Shown here one piece after another: positions 34,980 to 46,300 of a stretch of DNA of 64,000 bases. The DNA is from Sodiomyces alkalinus F11 (Eukaryota > Ascomycota > Sordariomycetes > Glomerellales > Plectosphaerellaceae): assembly GCF_003711515.1 (NCBI RefSeq), contig NW_021167089.1:907799-971798 (forward strand), given 5' to 3'. Position 1 is the stretch's first letter; the number at the start of each line of letters is the position of its first letter. The translations under genes were made by a program, and so were the position numbers. The notes under the pieces were generated by a model. It had not been told where the DNA came from. It made no database searches and saw nothing but the letters and a program-made list of their open reading frames with translations.

Positions 34980-35793
34980 ATGGATGAACAAGTAGACAGG
35001 CTCGTTACCAAAGCGTGGGACAAGCTCAGGGAAACCCCCTCGAATGAGCGTCTACGTGAGACAACTCCCCCCTCCCTTCCCCTCTTTGCACCCACTCAAC
35101 CGTGCACCACGAGCTCGCACGGGGGACTTACCAGAATGAACGGACTCGACAGTCATCGCAGTCGGCGGCATCCCTGGTTCTGGCAAAACAACCCTCTCCC
35201 AGCTCATCGTATCCCGCATCAATGCCTTCGCCCAGATATCCTCCCCGGCCGAACCGAGCCCAGCCGCCTTCGTCCCCATGGACGGCTACCACCTGACCCG
35301 AGCCCAGCTCTCCGCCCTTCCAGATCCAGTCGAAGCCCACGCCCGCCGCGGCGCCGCCTTCACGTTCGACGCCCCCGCATACCTCGACCTCGTCCGCCGC
35401 CTCCGCGAGCCCCTTGCCCCGGAGTCGCCAACCATCCGCGCCCCAAGCTTCGACCACGCCGTCAAGGACCCCAAATACGACGACATCGCCATCGAGGCCC
35501 ATCATCGCCTCCTCGTCTTTGAGGGCAACTACGTCGCTCTTGACAAGCCGCTCTGGCGCGACGCCGCCCGCCTCATGGACGAGCTTTGGTTCGTGGAGGT
35601 TGACTTCGACGTGGCCCGCCGCCGCCTCATCAAGCGCCACGTCGCTGCCGGCATTGCTTCTGACGAGGCAGACGCCGACAAACGCGCTCGCGAGAACGAC
35701 CTCGTCAACGGCCAAGAGATTGTGGACTTCCGCCTCAACGTCGATGAGGTCATTGTGAGTCGGGAGGATGAAGGGTGGGCACCACGTGGTTGA
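34980..35793 (+). CDS. P-loop kinase of the uridine kinase/phosphoribulokinase type
   Basis: Exons 34980-35055 and 35153-35793 (GTGAGA...CAG) give 238 residues. The splice completes a Leu codon and produces LIAVGGIPGSGKTTLSQ, a Walker A motif at about residues 31-38. Downstream are FVPMDGYHLTRAQL (the DG.H motif of uridine/pantothenate kinases), AFTFDAPAYLDLV, APSFDHAVKDP and LLVFEGNYVALD, ending with RRLIKRHVAAGIA. These match fungal YFH7-like and bacterial fructose/pantothenate-kinase-like proteins. The phosphate acceptor is unknown; annotation as a small-metabolite or nucleoside kinase is as far as the sequence goes. A GTGAGT near 35755 could be a late donor, but reading on to the stop gives SREDEGW, which I find plausible. 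Confidence 0.85.
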
Positions 35794-36253
35794 GTATACC
35801 GCGGCAATATAAGCCCGCATATTCGAGTCAGGGCGAATCATGTCCACCACGAATACGGCCATAAGAGGCGGTGAGCAGCACGGTGTACACACCATACGTC
35901 TCAAGATTGAGACTAGAAGTACGCAGAAGAGCCAAGTGCCAACGCAGTCGATGGATAACGGTGCCGGGTCCTTTTTGAACGAGCTGTCATGACATTTGAC
36001 GTCTTAGATGAGTTTCGCTGATGCTACAGCTCCCCTTCATCACCCTATCCCCATCATGCGGTTTCTTCTTTACACACCAAAGGGGAAAGAATCCGATTCC
36101 CAGCTATCTATCTACAGATGAGACGAGATGACTGGTGGTAAATACCAGCACACCCTTCTGGCTGAGAAAGACCTCTCTATTCCGCTTCTGCACATCCATC
36201 ACTGCCCTTCCGTCTTATTCTTGCCCTCTCGAGAGTAAGAGACCGACCACTCC
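35794..36253. other. Convergent intergenic region
   Basis: 460 bases holding the 3' ends of the kinase gene and the minus-strand gene that follows. Nothing else was recognised. Confidence 0.5.
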
Positions 36254-37920
36254 CTACACCTTGAAGGTGCCAGTAAACCGTCCAGAAGGCTCAAATTTCT
36301 GGCAAAGATCGGCGTATTTCGAACTTGCCAGACCCTTCTTTGGACGTTCAGGTTCCGCAGTGTTGGGAGTTGCTGTCGCGATTCCCTCATCGGCAGTTAT
36401 GGCTTGCTCCAGGAAAGACGTAGTTAACAGCGTCTCGGTGTAGCGCCAGACGGCGAGGGGGGGGGGGCTGGCCTTTGAGCGGATCTCTTGCAGCTGCGTA
36501 CGGCCATACTGAACTCTGGTAGGCATCGTGGTGGCAGCATCGTTGCGGGAGGCGGAGCCGCCGCTACTTGGCTTCTGCCGGTTGCGCTCTCTCTCGTCTA
36601 ATTCGAGAATGAAGTGCCTGAGGAAGTCATCTGTGCCAGACCAAACGTCGAGCACCTTTTTCATTGTTGTCACCTGAATCTCCATAAAACGGCAAGTGCC
36701 CTCCATGATGTGTGTCTTGACATCTTGGATTTCCTGGGGACTAATATCATTGCGAGGCCTGGGACCACAGCTGTTGGTTGGGTGGTGGTCGTTGCGGCTC
36801 GTGGCAGCATGGTTGAGATTGCGGAGCTGTACATCCATTTTAAGGACTGCCCTGAGTGCATTTACCGTCTGGACAAATTCGCTCGCAGTCTCCGCCGATT
36901 CGAAGCGTAACACGTAAGTGCGTGTTGATGTGGGGGAGGTCGAAAACACAATTTGGCAGTGTGACGCGATCCGCTTTGAGGAGTCGCATGTAGCTATGTG
37001 GTGGCGGTGTTGATGGTAGCCATCAATGCTCCTGGCCAAGAATCCCGGCCTGGCTGTCCCGTCATTTTCTTGGAGAATGACCAGACTTACCCTGGCTGCG
37101 AACTGGTCGTCATCCGTGGTCATGAAATAGCATTCCTCCCGGAAACATGTTCCGGCACGCTTGTGGCGGATAGATCCCTGAGCTGGAAAGGGAGATGACT
37201 GCTGTGGATGGACTGGAGCGTGAGTAACTTTTCCATTTGCCGTGTTGCTTCCGGCTCGCAAGTGGGGAGCAGCTCGCCCAGGAGTGTTAGCAGAAGATTG
37301 AGCTGCAGAAGGGTCTCGCGACTTGGCTCGAGTCTTAGCAGAATTCCCAGATACCAACTCGTTGGGAGCACGCTCTGACAATGGTCCAAGAGCTGGTGGC
37401 GAGGCGACAGCGGGACCCGGACCAACATTATTTGCCATAGGCACTGGGCCGCGAGCTCGTACCCTATCCTCAGTCTGGGTGGGGGAGTGGACCTGTTTGG
37501 GAGCATTCGGAACGAATACTCTAGTTGGGACGCCATCACGACGCAGACCACCGAAGGGGGTGGTGACTGCGCTAGTCCTGTCCGCACGAGGTTTGATGGC
37601 TGGCATCAAGACAGGGGCTCGCAGCTTATAATCCATCTGGGGCATCTGGCCCGCGTTCTCGGCATATCGACGTGCACCACCCAGGTCATCGAGGCTCTTC
37701 GCGACTCGACCCTCTTCATCGTCGATGCCGCTAATGACCAATTCTATACTTTGTCAGCTTCTGCCTTGTTTGGGACACTTCTGGACCACTGGATTTGACT
37801 TACTCTGCCATTGGGGGCGTACATTTTGTCCTCTGGTCGAGGGAATGGGTTGTCGATGTCGAGGGCGCTCGTGGGGCATGTCTTTGCGATGATGGGTGTT
37901 ATCCATGGGAAGTTCATCAT
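36254..37920 (-). CDS. Large fungal protein of unknown function (5' splicing unresolved)
   Basis: The main minus-strand frame covers 36254-37741 (495 codons) but has no ATG at its start. A short upstream frame (37804-37920, reading MNFPWITPI then DIDNPFPRPEDKMYAPNGR) ends at a GTAAGT donor and very likely supplies the N-terminus. The acceptor is not settled: the AAG at 37697 keeps phase, while the TAG at 37731 does not. The N-terminal 190 residues are Pro/Ala/Arg-rich and disordered. An ordered block follows: FAARVSLVILQENDG, HHIATCDSS, HCQIVFSTSPTSTRTYVLRFESAETASEFV. This has the beta-strands plus closing helix of a PH-like domain, which is inference. The C-terminus has TSKYAD-type fungal segments. 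No function is proposed. Confidence 0.65.
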
Positions 37921-39394
37921 TGCGATGGATGCCAAGGTCGTCCTACTCTTTGAGGTTAAAAACGGCCCTGGAGGTAGCCACAGTGCTGGAGGGGGGAAAA
38001 GAAGGAAAGAAGAGAACCTCCCCCCCCCAAGAAAAAAAAAAAAAAGACGAGCAAGTGGGACGCGGAGATGGATGATATTTTTCGACTCACCATCATGCCT
38101 GCTATGGCGCTCACAGGCCAGTCGTTACTACTGGGGCTTGACATCTCTGATAGTCATGTCTCACTAGTTGTCTGGTGCTATGGCGGTTTTCGTTAGTGCT
38201 GAACAACACGGTTCCCGCCATGTTCTCACAGGAGATTTGGAGAAGTCGTAATTCGTGCGAGGGATGTTGACCTAAGTGGAGGGTTTTGCTGCGTACCTAA
38301 GGCAGGAACTTCAGCTTACTTACAATCAAGAAATGTAACCCGCGAGAGATACGTAGCCGCCCAGATGGGATAGGGTTGGCTCTGGATAGCGATACAAGAT
38401 CAGTATCGAAAGTCCTGCTGGTGTTTGTTGAAGAAGCCGGGATGGGAGAAGGAGGGAGAGATTATGGTGTGTTTTTATGTTGTTGAGTGCCCTGAAGCGC
38501 CTGCCTACTTTATATAAACCAACGTGGCTGGCGAGTGTGGATGAGAGCTTTGGATCGAGCTGTCCAGATGATTCTTTGGGGGTTGCCTTTCATCTCGGGA
38601 AAGAACTATACCCTGCCACTTCTATCCAGTGCTTTCCGTCTTATCACACCAGGGTAGGAATGACCCGTGAAAGTATCTTATACCCTTCCTTGCCTTAGAC
38701 AAATGTTGCAACAGTACAGTATCTAGGTTCTTTCTTCCTGGCAACGCACACCCCTGGGGAACACACCTAAATGTAACCACGATCCAATAATGCTTGCTCC
38801 TTCTTATCACGCTACCTACCTGGTACCTGAAGAGGGTCTCCCAGGGGTAGGTTTATTTTTGAGCAGGTAGGCTAAGGTACCTGACCTTCACAGATAGTCG
38901 AAGTGAAGACATGGCTTGCGCAGTTCCTTGGGTGTCCTTATTTATTTCCACCGGCTCTTGGGACCGGGGTAAGTCCAGACAAAAGTCGATTTCTCTTTAT
39001 TAGTCTATCCATCCGTCATTTCCTGCCTGATTTGGACATTCAAACAACTCCAAGAGACGGGTAGTTCCCAGGTATGGGGCCTACATCGCAGAAAGATGTT
39101 TTCATACCTGCCAATGAATGCTTTATTCCGAATCAAGACGACTGGGATTCTCGTCTCCTTGTTGTCGCTTCAGGACTTTGGAGGTGGAGAGTATTGGGGA
39201 AGGGATTGTGTGGTGACAACAGCTTTGGTATTGCATCAACTTACAACGTCGACAACCAGCTAGTGGATAGTCAATGCAGCCTCCTCGTCCTATCTACAGA
39301 CAGCCGTTCAAAGCATTCATGTCCCATTTCCGAAGGCCAATGATGAAACCCAAACGCCATTCCGAGTTAATCCGTCATTAGAACCCGTGTTCGC
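37921..39394. other. Intergenic region, no gene recognised
   Basis: 1.5 kb upstream of the unknown gene. It holds a short C-run followed by a 16-A run at about 38022-38046, and GGTACC-type motifs at 38820-38826 and 38874-38881. Open frames at 38477-38698 and 39074-39343 have no recognisable product. Confidence 0.5.
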
Positions 39395-39676
39395 TTATCG
39401 GGCCGCAGCATCCTTGGGAGGCTGGTTCAGGTTATCCTTCGCTTGACGGCCGATGCCGCTCATGTCCATGTCACTGCCCTGAGTCGCAGGTTCGCGCAAT
39501 CCAGCACTGGATTCAGGACCGGTGCCAATGGGACCCTCGGTACGGCCACTTTGGACGTTGACTTTGGTGGCGTCGGCGGATTGCCAGTCAGAAGCAACAG
39601 GAGGTTGCTCAGGGAGCGGAAGGTTGGCCTTGGTCTGCTCGATCTTATCGGCCTTGGATTGAGGAGCGTTGGTCAT
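39395..39676 (-). CDS. Small hydrophilic fungal protein
   Basis: Single exon of 93 residues with an ATG at 39676. The protein has no Cys, few hydrophobic residues and is predicted disordered. It contains LPLPEQPPVASDWQSADATKVNV and a C-terminal GLREPATQGSDMDMSGIGRQ. I have the impression of a widespread family of short fungal proteins sharing the LP-PEQPPVASDW-SAD motif, but no function is known to me. A stress or desiccation role would be a guess based only on hydrophilicity. Confidence 0.68.
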   Translation of the reverse strand: MTNAPQSKADKIEQTKANLPLPEQPPVASDWQSADATKVNVQSGRTEGPIGTGPESSAGLREPATQGSDMDMSGIGRQAKDNLNQPPKDAAAR

Positions 39677-40394
39677 TTCTGGAAAGGCACATTAATATCA
39701 CATTCCACAATATTGAAGGATCCCTTCTTTCAACCTACTGAAAGCGGGTTGAAATGACGGCGTGAAGTCGTTATGTTTTGGTGTAAGATCGTTGTAGCGC
39801 GATTCTCAGGTGTGAGGTTATGAGTTGATGACAGAACTGAAGAACAGCAAGTCCTGTGTGTAACTGGGCCTGATTTATATCTTGTGTGAGCTGTATTATT
39901 CATTGTCAAAGGTAAGGTCGGGAGATCGTAGATCGATGAATACCTCACTGTACTTTGGTAGTCAGGTACATTTGTTCTTTCGCGACGTCATTGACGTCAG
40001 TACAGTGCTCGGGCCAAACGCCAAACACAATTGTGGGGGGTACTTATAAACGAGGACAACTTCGGTGGAGTACTGTGAGATCACGGCCGCACCGATGTAC
40101 GAAGTAAAGGACCGGAGAGGGTCGAGAAGGCCCTACTGATCCTTCAGCTTCGAAAAGATGGTTTCACAAGTCCCCGCAATCTGTTGTGTTCTGAGAATGC
40201 ACCATGTGCTGAATTGGCCCTTGGCTGTCGTCTTCGTCTCATTACCCACCCAAACAGTACAGGATCTGCCCGTTAACGCCGCCCTTTCATGTCCCGCATG
40301 AGATGATACCCGAAGATTGTCAGATACAGAATTGTTCCTGTCGGACACGCCCGTTCCCAGTTAAACAAACCTACGCTACCTACTGGTCTCTTGC
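39677..40394. other. Intergenic region between two minus-strand genes
   Basis: Upstream of the small hydrophilic gene and downstream of gamma-tubulin. The minus-strand frame 40133-40348 is short and lies in the expected 3' UTR of gamma-tubulin. Nothing was recognised. Confidence 0.5.
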
Positions 40395-42163
40395 TCATCC
40401 CATTCTCTTGTCCGTTTCTGCTGATGTCGGTTTATCTCCGTTATCGGGGTTGAGGTAGTCGGAATCCTCTGCCGCCTCGTACTCCTCGAGCAGGTCTTGT
40501 ACCACTTCCCTCGACTCATCGAACTCGTCCAGATTCTCTGCAAAGGGTGCCGTCTTTTTATAACCCTCCATGAAGGCATTCCGCTTGCGCATGCCGTCGA
40601 ACTGTTTGACGATCCTTTTGAAGAGCTGAGAATCGTTAGCGATATGGGGGAGCTTTTTCTGGTTTGGTGGATAGACTCGATAGGAAGACGTACTGTTGCA
40701 ATGCTCGTATGATTTGCAAGCATCAGCCCACTGACGCGGTGTGCCATGGGGATATATGGGCTGCGTTTGGTGAGAGCCACCTGGATGCTGGCGGGCCCCC
40801 AAGGAATAAATGTCGCCAGCCTCCTTTCCCGAATTCGGAGAAGTGACTTGTGGACGTCGGTCGGGTCGACTTCGCCCTGAATGACATTTAGGATGGAAAT
40901 ATAGCAGCTCTTTTTTCCGGGTTGTGTCGACACCATTCGGTTCTTGGGTTGGAGCAGCCTCCGCATCACATCTAGCACCGTTGTCTTCCGTACAGTCTTC
41001 GCTTGCTCGACCTGGTCGCCCGTGAAAGGGGTATAAGATGTCATGAGGAAGTGGCAGCGCGGGGTAGGGATAAGCGATGCTAGGATGCTGACGAGGTCGT
41101 TGTGCATGTAACCCGGGTATCGTAGGGTTGTAGTGCTCGCGGACATGACGGTAGAGACCTGCAAAAAGTCAGCTGGCGATCCCCAGCCACGGACAGTGTA
41201 CGTCCCCGAAACTTACGAGCTGGTTGGTCTGGGCGAACGATGGTTCCTGAACATGGAGCCTGTCGGCAGCAATCCTCGAGAGGGCACCGTTGTCAAGCAC
41301 AACCACAGAGTCGGCATTTTGTGTCAGCCGTCGCATAGCTAACACGCTGTTGTAGGGGTGTACAACCACGTCCCCGGCGTTGGTCGTGTCGGGGAAGACG
41401 GAGTAGGTTTGAATGATCTTTTTCGGGAATCGGTCGTTGAGCCGTTCGAGGAGGAATGACCCCAAGCCCGAGCCTGTGCCGCCGGCAATGGAATGCAACA
41501 TCATGAAGCCCTAGCGCAACATAGTCACTCTTGGTCAGTCCGTCTCTCAGCCACCAAAGATACAGACGCGAGGGAGTTGTATTGGCAGACCTCAAGCGAG
41601 TCACTACCATCCGCTTCCCGATCGATCATCTCCATGATGTCCTCGCAGACCTGTTCGCCTGTTTGATAGCCATCGCCCCAGTTGTTGGCGGCGCCGGCGC
41701 CGTCCTTGCCGACGTAGAAGTTCTCGGGGTTGTATATATTCCTGTACGGACCGGTCTGAATGCCGTTAATGACGCGCGGTTCGAGGTCGATCAAGATGGC
41801 TCTTGGTATGTATCGGGTATCGTCGCTCTGGTAGTAGAAGACGTCTTTGCGATCACCGCCCTCTGTCGCGAAATCCTCGAGATTTCCATCCTGGTTGATC
41901 CCATGCTCCTGGCACAGCTGTTGCCAGAACTGGCTCCCAACTTGGTGTGCGTCAGTCTCTGTTGTGGCCTCAAGCCTATCGTAACATGACCATTATTCTT
42001 GGTCCAAAGGGGTATATAGGATCGGATGGGGTCTTCTGGTTGCGGGGCTACTGACTGCTGTTGCCGCACTGGCCGGCCTGGATCGTGATGATTTCTCTGC
42101 ATAGTTTCTTAGAGACAATCCTCCCCCACACATTCACGAGTTCGTCACGACGTACCTCGGCAT
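40395..42163 (-). CDS. mipA: Gamma-tubulin
   Basis: GTP-binding tubulin of the gamma-tubulin complex, which nucleates microtubules at the spindle pole body. Six exons on the minus strand: 42156-42163, 42056-42096, 41591-41940, 41217-41510, 40694-41158 and 40395-40625, giving 462 residues. The first exon is just eight bases (ATG CCG AG) and is needed to start [16 protein letters not shown]. Landmarks: [17 protein letters not shown] sequence ([21 protein letters not shown]), [13 protein letters not shown], the tubulin signature GGTGSGLGS at the start of exon 4, DNGALSRIA, and [16 protein letters not shown]. It ends with an acidic tail after [13 protein letters not shown]. All phases agree. The nearest gene is the divergent phospholipase D. 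Confidence 0.97.
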
Positions 42164-43356
42164 CGCGAGAGCTCGGTGGCACGATAATGCGGCTCTAAGA
42201 AAATGATTGCAGGCTGTCCGAGTTGGGACTACGAGGACACAAATGTCACGCCCGGATACTTGGTCCACCGAGCGTCGTCTCGTTCCGAAGTAATCGAATG
42301 TACCACAGTATACTCCGTAAGGTACCTTAATTAGAGTAAGGCGAGATTAGGCACCTGGTTTGGCGCGTATATGAGAAATCATAATGCGATGGCTCAGTAC
42401 TAGTACGCTGGCTTTGTGGTCAGAATTTCAGGAACGAGGAGAGACCCTTTCGGCCCTTTTTCTTCTTCTTCTTCTTTTTCTTCTTCTTTTTTTTCTTCTT
42501 CTTTTTTTTCTCTCTTAGGTATCTGTAACACCGCTGATGGACCCGTCCCTCCTCCTTTACAGACGCGACACATGGCCCACGACCGCGTATCAAGCACCTT
42601 GTACTTCGTACAGTTATCGTACTCCTAGGCACGTTGACAAATCCTAATTAGGTCCTAGGTACCTACCATTACCAATATCCGTAGGTACGTTACTCCGCAT
42701 TAATACTTCGTACCTTATTTATGTTCCACGTATGAAGTTATACCTGACTGTCACCGAAGTGGGGTCGCGAATCTCCCTGGGAACCACCAGCTCCACAGGT
42801 GTAAGTTACGAGGTCCCGCTGCCCAGGTCCCTGTAGTCTGTATCCATAGCCCGCCTGTAGTCCGCCTTGACAGCAAGCAGGCAGAGAATTGCCAGTTGAT
42901 CTTCGTGATCCTCTCTCTTAACCCCTAACTGGGCCTCTTTGTTTCGCTCCATTTTTATATCGAGCCCTCCTGCTTACCCTAGTCTTCTTTTTTTCGCCTG
43001 GAACCAATTTACTTGGCACGTGGACGGCTTATCGACGACCCCTAACGCCTCGCGGCATCCAACTTGCCGAGACCGACAGCTACGCCATTGCCAGCAACAT
43101 CAGTTGACAAGTTGGGAAACGAGACGGACGCCTATCCATCTTTTCAAGTTTAGGAAACAAGACGGTCTTTCTCTTCGAGTCTCGACGTGTAATCGGGCAG
43201 CACATCAAACCTTTTCTGCAGGCTTGTCCTCCGAATCATGCTTCGTAGCATCTGCCTACAACAACTGTCTTCTTCCCGACCTGCTTGCCATGACCTGTGT
43301 CCTCAACGAGCTGCATAGAACGTCCATAGCCGTGGCCTACGTACCGATTTCACACT
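42164..43356. other. Divergent promoter region with a TTC/T microsatellite
   Basis: 1.2 kb between the divergent gamma-tubulin and PLD genes. It contains a TTC/TTT-rich microsatellite at about 42460-42512, GGTACCTTAA at 42320-42329, GTACTTCGTACAG at 42601-42613, and clustered CCTAGGTACCTACC and TACTTCGTACC units at 42652-42715. The 400 bases before the PLD start are probably transcribed leader. No gene is supported. Confidence 0.5.
42460..42512. repeat. TTC-rich microsatellite
   Basis: Imperfect (TTC)n interrupted by T-runs, strongly strand-asymmetric. Frames through it are poly-Ser or poly-Lys and not genes. Confidence 0.9.
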
Positions 43357-46300
43357 ATGCGCGACCAACCCCGACGAGATGAATCCATCTCGCCAGGGTC
43401 AACCGGCGTTAGGCCGGAACCTCCATCCATCTCAAGCCAGTTCGGATCACCGACGAATCCCCCTGATCTGACGAACGAAGTCGATGGCATCCCCGAGCCG
43501 AATTCGTACCCGACACCCCCAGAAATCCCCGCCACCGTCGAAGAGACACAGGAAGCACTAGATTACATGAACGGCGGTGCCCCTCACCGCCACCACTCCC
43601 CCCTCTCTACAGATGGGACTCGACCTCCGATACACTCTGTGGCATGGCCAGCACCAGGTGACGTCGCCGACAAAAGCGAGCAGGCTACGATGGAGCAAGA
43701 TAATGGAGATAATGCAGAGATGGCGTCACCTCTCGGACGCCGGAGCGTGCAATTTGCCAGGGCTGATGTCGTGTTGGACCCCCCTCTCAACCACTCTCGA
43801 AACCCTTCGTGGGATGATGCGGGAAAGTCTCTTAGCTCTGCTTTCATGTCCAAACTGAAGCAAATCACCGGCACTGGAGGCCTGCAGACGCCCAGGGGAT
43901 CCGATGCCGCAACTCCCAACGACACCGGAGGCCAATCCCTTTCGAACTCGCCCACTGTTGCCCGGGCCGGGTGGAGGATACCGGGGACATTGCACGAAGA
44001 GGGCAGCGATGCGGATGCTGATGCCGAGGAAACCGCTGACGAGGGTGCCGTGGCCGATCCAAACAAGGTCAAGAAGAAGAAGAAGAGAATGATGCGCCGC
44101 CCAAGGAGACAACTCGCATCCGCCCCGAGCACTCCCGATATTCGACATACCGACCCTGACGGAGTGATGTCACAGGGTCGTTTTGGCTTTAGGAGGCGAC
44201 TCAGCATGCCTGATGACACAGAACATCAGCATGGCGTCTCGGAGGGCGAGGGCCGTGACCAGTTAATGGCTCCGTCCTGGATGAGGGGCGCTTCCTGGAT
44301 GGGTAGTGCGTCCAGGTTCCCGCGCGATGGGTCGAGAGATACCGGAAGCCCCTCAACCAGGGGCCCCGGTCACACTCGGCGGATCACTGTGTTTGGCGGC
44401 GGGGGTGTCTCTGACGGCGATGCCATGACCCCCAGGCGTACATTTTTTGGTGGTGATAGGGCGACTACGTTTGGCGCCCACAAATGGAAGCAGGTGAAAA
44501 ACACCTTGAAGCTGCTCCGGCAGAAGAAGGAAGATCGCTTCGACTTTGCCAAGTCTGCTGAATTGATGGCAGAGCTGAGGGCTGGCGCCCCTGCCGCGCT
44601 CATGCTAGCAAGCATGATTCAGCGGGACGAGCACGGTAATAAGCGTATCCCGGTTCTCTTGGAGCAAGTGAGGCTCCGGGTTCGAGATAGTGCACCTGAG
44701 CCGGATGACGACAGCGAGAGGCACTGGGTGTTCACCATGGACCTGGAATACGGCAGCGGCCCTAGCCGGATGAAGTGGACCGTCATCCGTACGGTAAGGG
44801 ACATCTACAACCTTCACGTGCGATACAAATTTGCCATGAGCAACGATAAATATTTCCACGGACGGGCCGATGTTGGCTCTCGGCCCAAACAGCCCAAGTT
44901 CCCATGGGCCGCCTTCCCCTACCTTCGTGGAGCGCGGTTCAAGGGCGACAGTGAAGAGGACGACGGGGCTAGTACCCCGGGTGAAGAGGCGCCTGAAAGC
45001 CATCGGGGACAACGCGCCGCCGGCGACGAGACAGCAGACGAGACCGACGGCCGGCCACACAACCCCAGAAAAAAATCACGGTTGGAGATGTTTGGGATGC
45101 GGAGGAGGTCGACCGGCTTCACCGACCCTGGGGAAGCGTCCGCGCTAGAGAACCGCGCGGAAATGATGCAGTCCCGGCGAAGATACGTCGAGAGGCAGCG
45201 CAGGGTGCTTGAGAAATACATGCAAGACATGATTCGGTGGCTCATGTTCAGAGCGGACAGCAACAGGCTTTGCAAATTCTTGGAGCTGTCCGCTCTCGGC
45301 GTGCGCCTGGCCGCTGAAGGAAGCTATCACGGCAAAGAGTGTTACCTCCACATTCAGTCGTCAAAGGGCCTCGACTTCCGCCGCGTCTTGACACCCAAGA
45401 AGGTCATCGCCAGGCATAGTCGGAAGTGGTTTCTCGTCCGATCCAGCTATATCGTCTGCGTCGAGTCTCCGGAGAACATGCTCGTCTACGATGTCTATCT
45501 GGTCGACCCCAAATTTCGGATTGTCTCCAAGAAGAGCACCCTTAAGCAGATCGGCTCGAAAGACAAGAAGAAAGTCGACCTGACCAAGGATCCGGCGCCC
45601 GATAAGCACCATACCGTGACTCTTCATACCTCGGAGCGGAAAGTCAAACTCTTCTCCCGAAACCAATCCGTCATGAGACAGTTCGAGGATTCCATTGCCG
45701 AGATGTTGAAGCAGACCGCATGGCATTACCCCAATCGTTTCGACAGCTTTGCACCAGTCCGGCAGGGTGTTTTCGCCCAGTGGCTCGTGGACGGCCGAGA
45801 CTACATGTGGAATGTTTCACGGGCCATCAGTATGGCCAGAGACGTGATCTACATCCACGACTGGTGGTTGAGCCCGGAGCTCTACATGAGGCGGCCTCCA
45901 GCCATCAGCCAAAAATGGCGGCTGGATCGGTTGTTGCAGCGAAAGGCTCGGGAAGGGGTCAAGGTGTTCATCATCGTCTACCGCAACGTCGAAGCCGCCA
46001 TCCCCATCGATTCCGAATACACGAAGCACTCGCTGTTGAACCTACACCCCAATATCTTCGTTCAGAGGTCTCCCAATCAATTCAAGAAGAACCAGTTCTT
46101 CTTCGCACACCACGAGAAGCTTTGTGTCATTGACCATGATATTGCGTTCGTCGGTGGGATTGATCTCTGCTTCGGCCGTTGGGATTGTCCGCAGCACCCT
46201 TGCATCGACGACAAGCCGACTGGCTTCGAGCAAAGTGAACATCCCAAGGACGCACAGCACTGCCAGCTGTTCCCCGGCAAGGACTACTCCAACCCTCGAG

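Noticed and set aside
35128..35904. 258-codon minus-strand frame opposite the P-loop kinase
   Set aside because: Antisense shadow; the plus strand has Walker A and family motifs after splicing.
42400..42632. Lys/Glu-rich frames considered as a nuclear basic protein
   Set aside because: They are translations of the TTC/T microsatellite.
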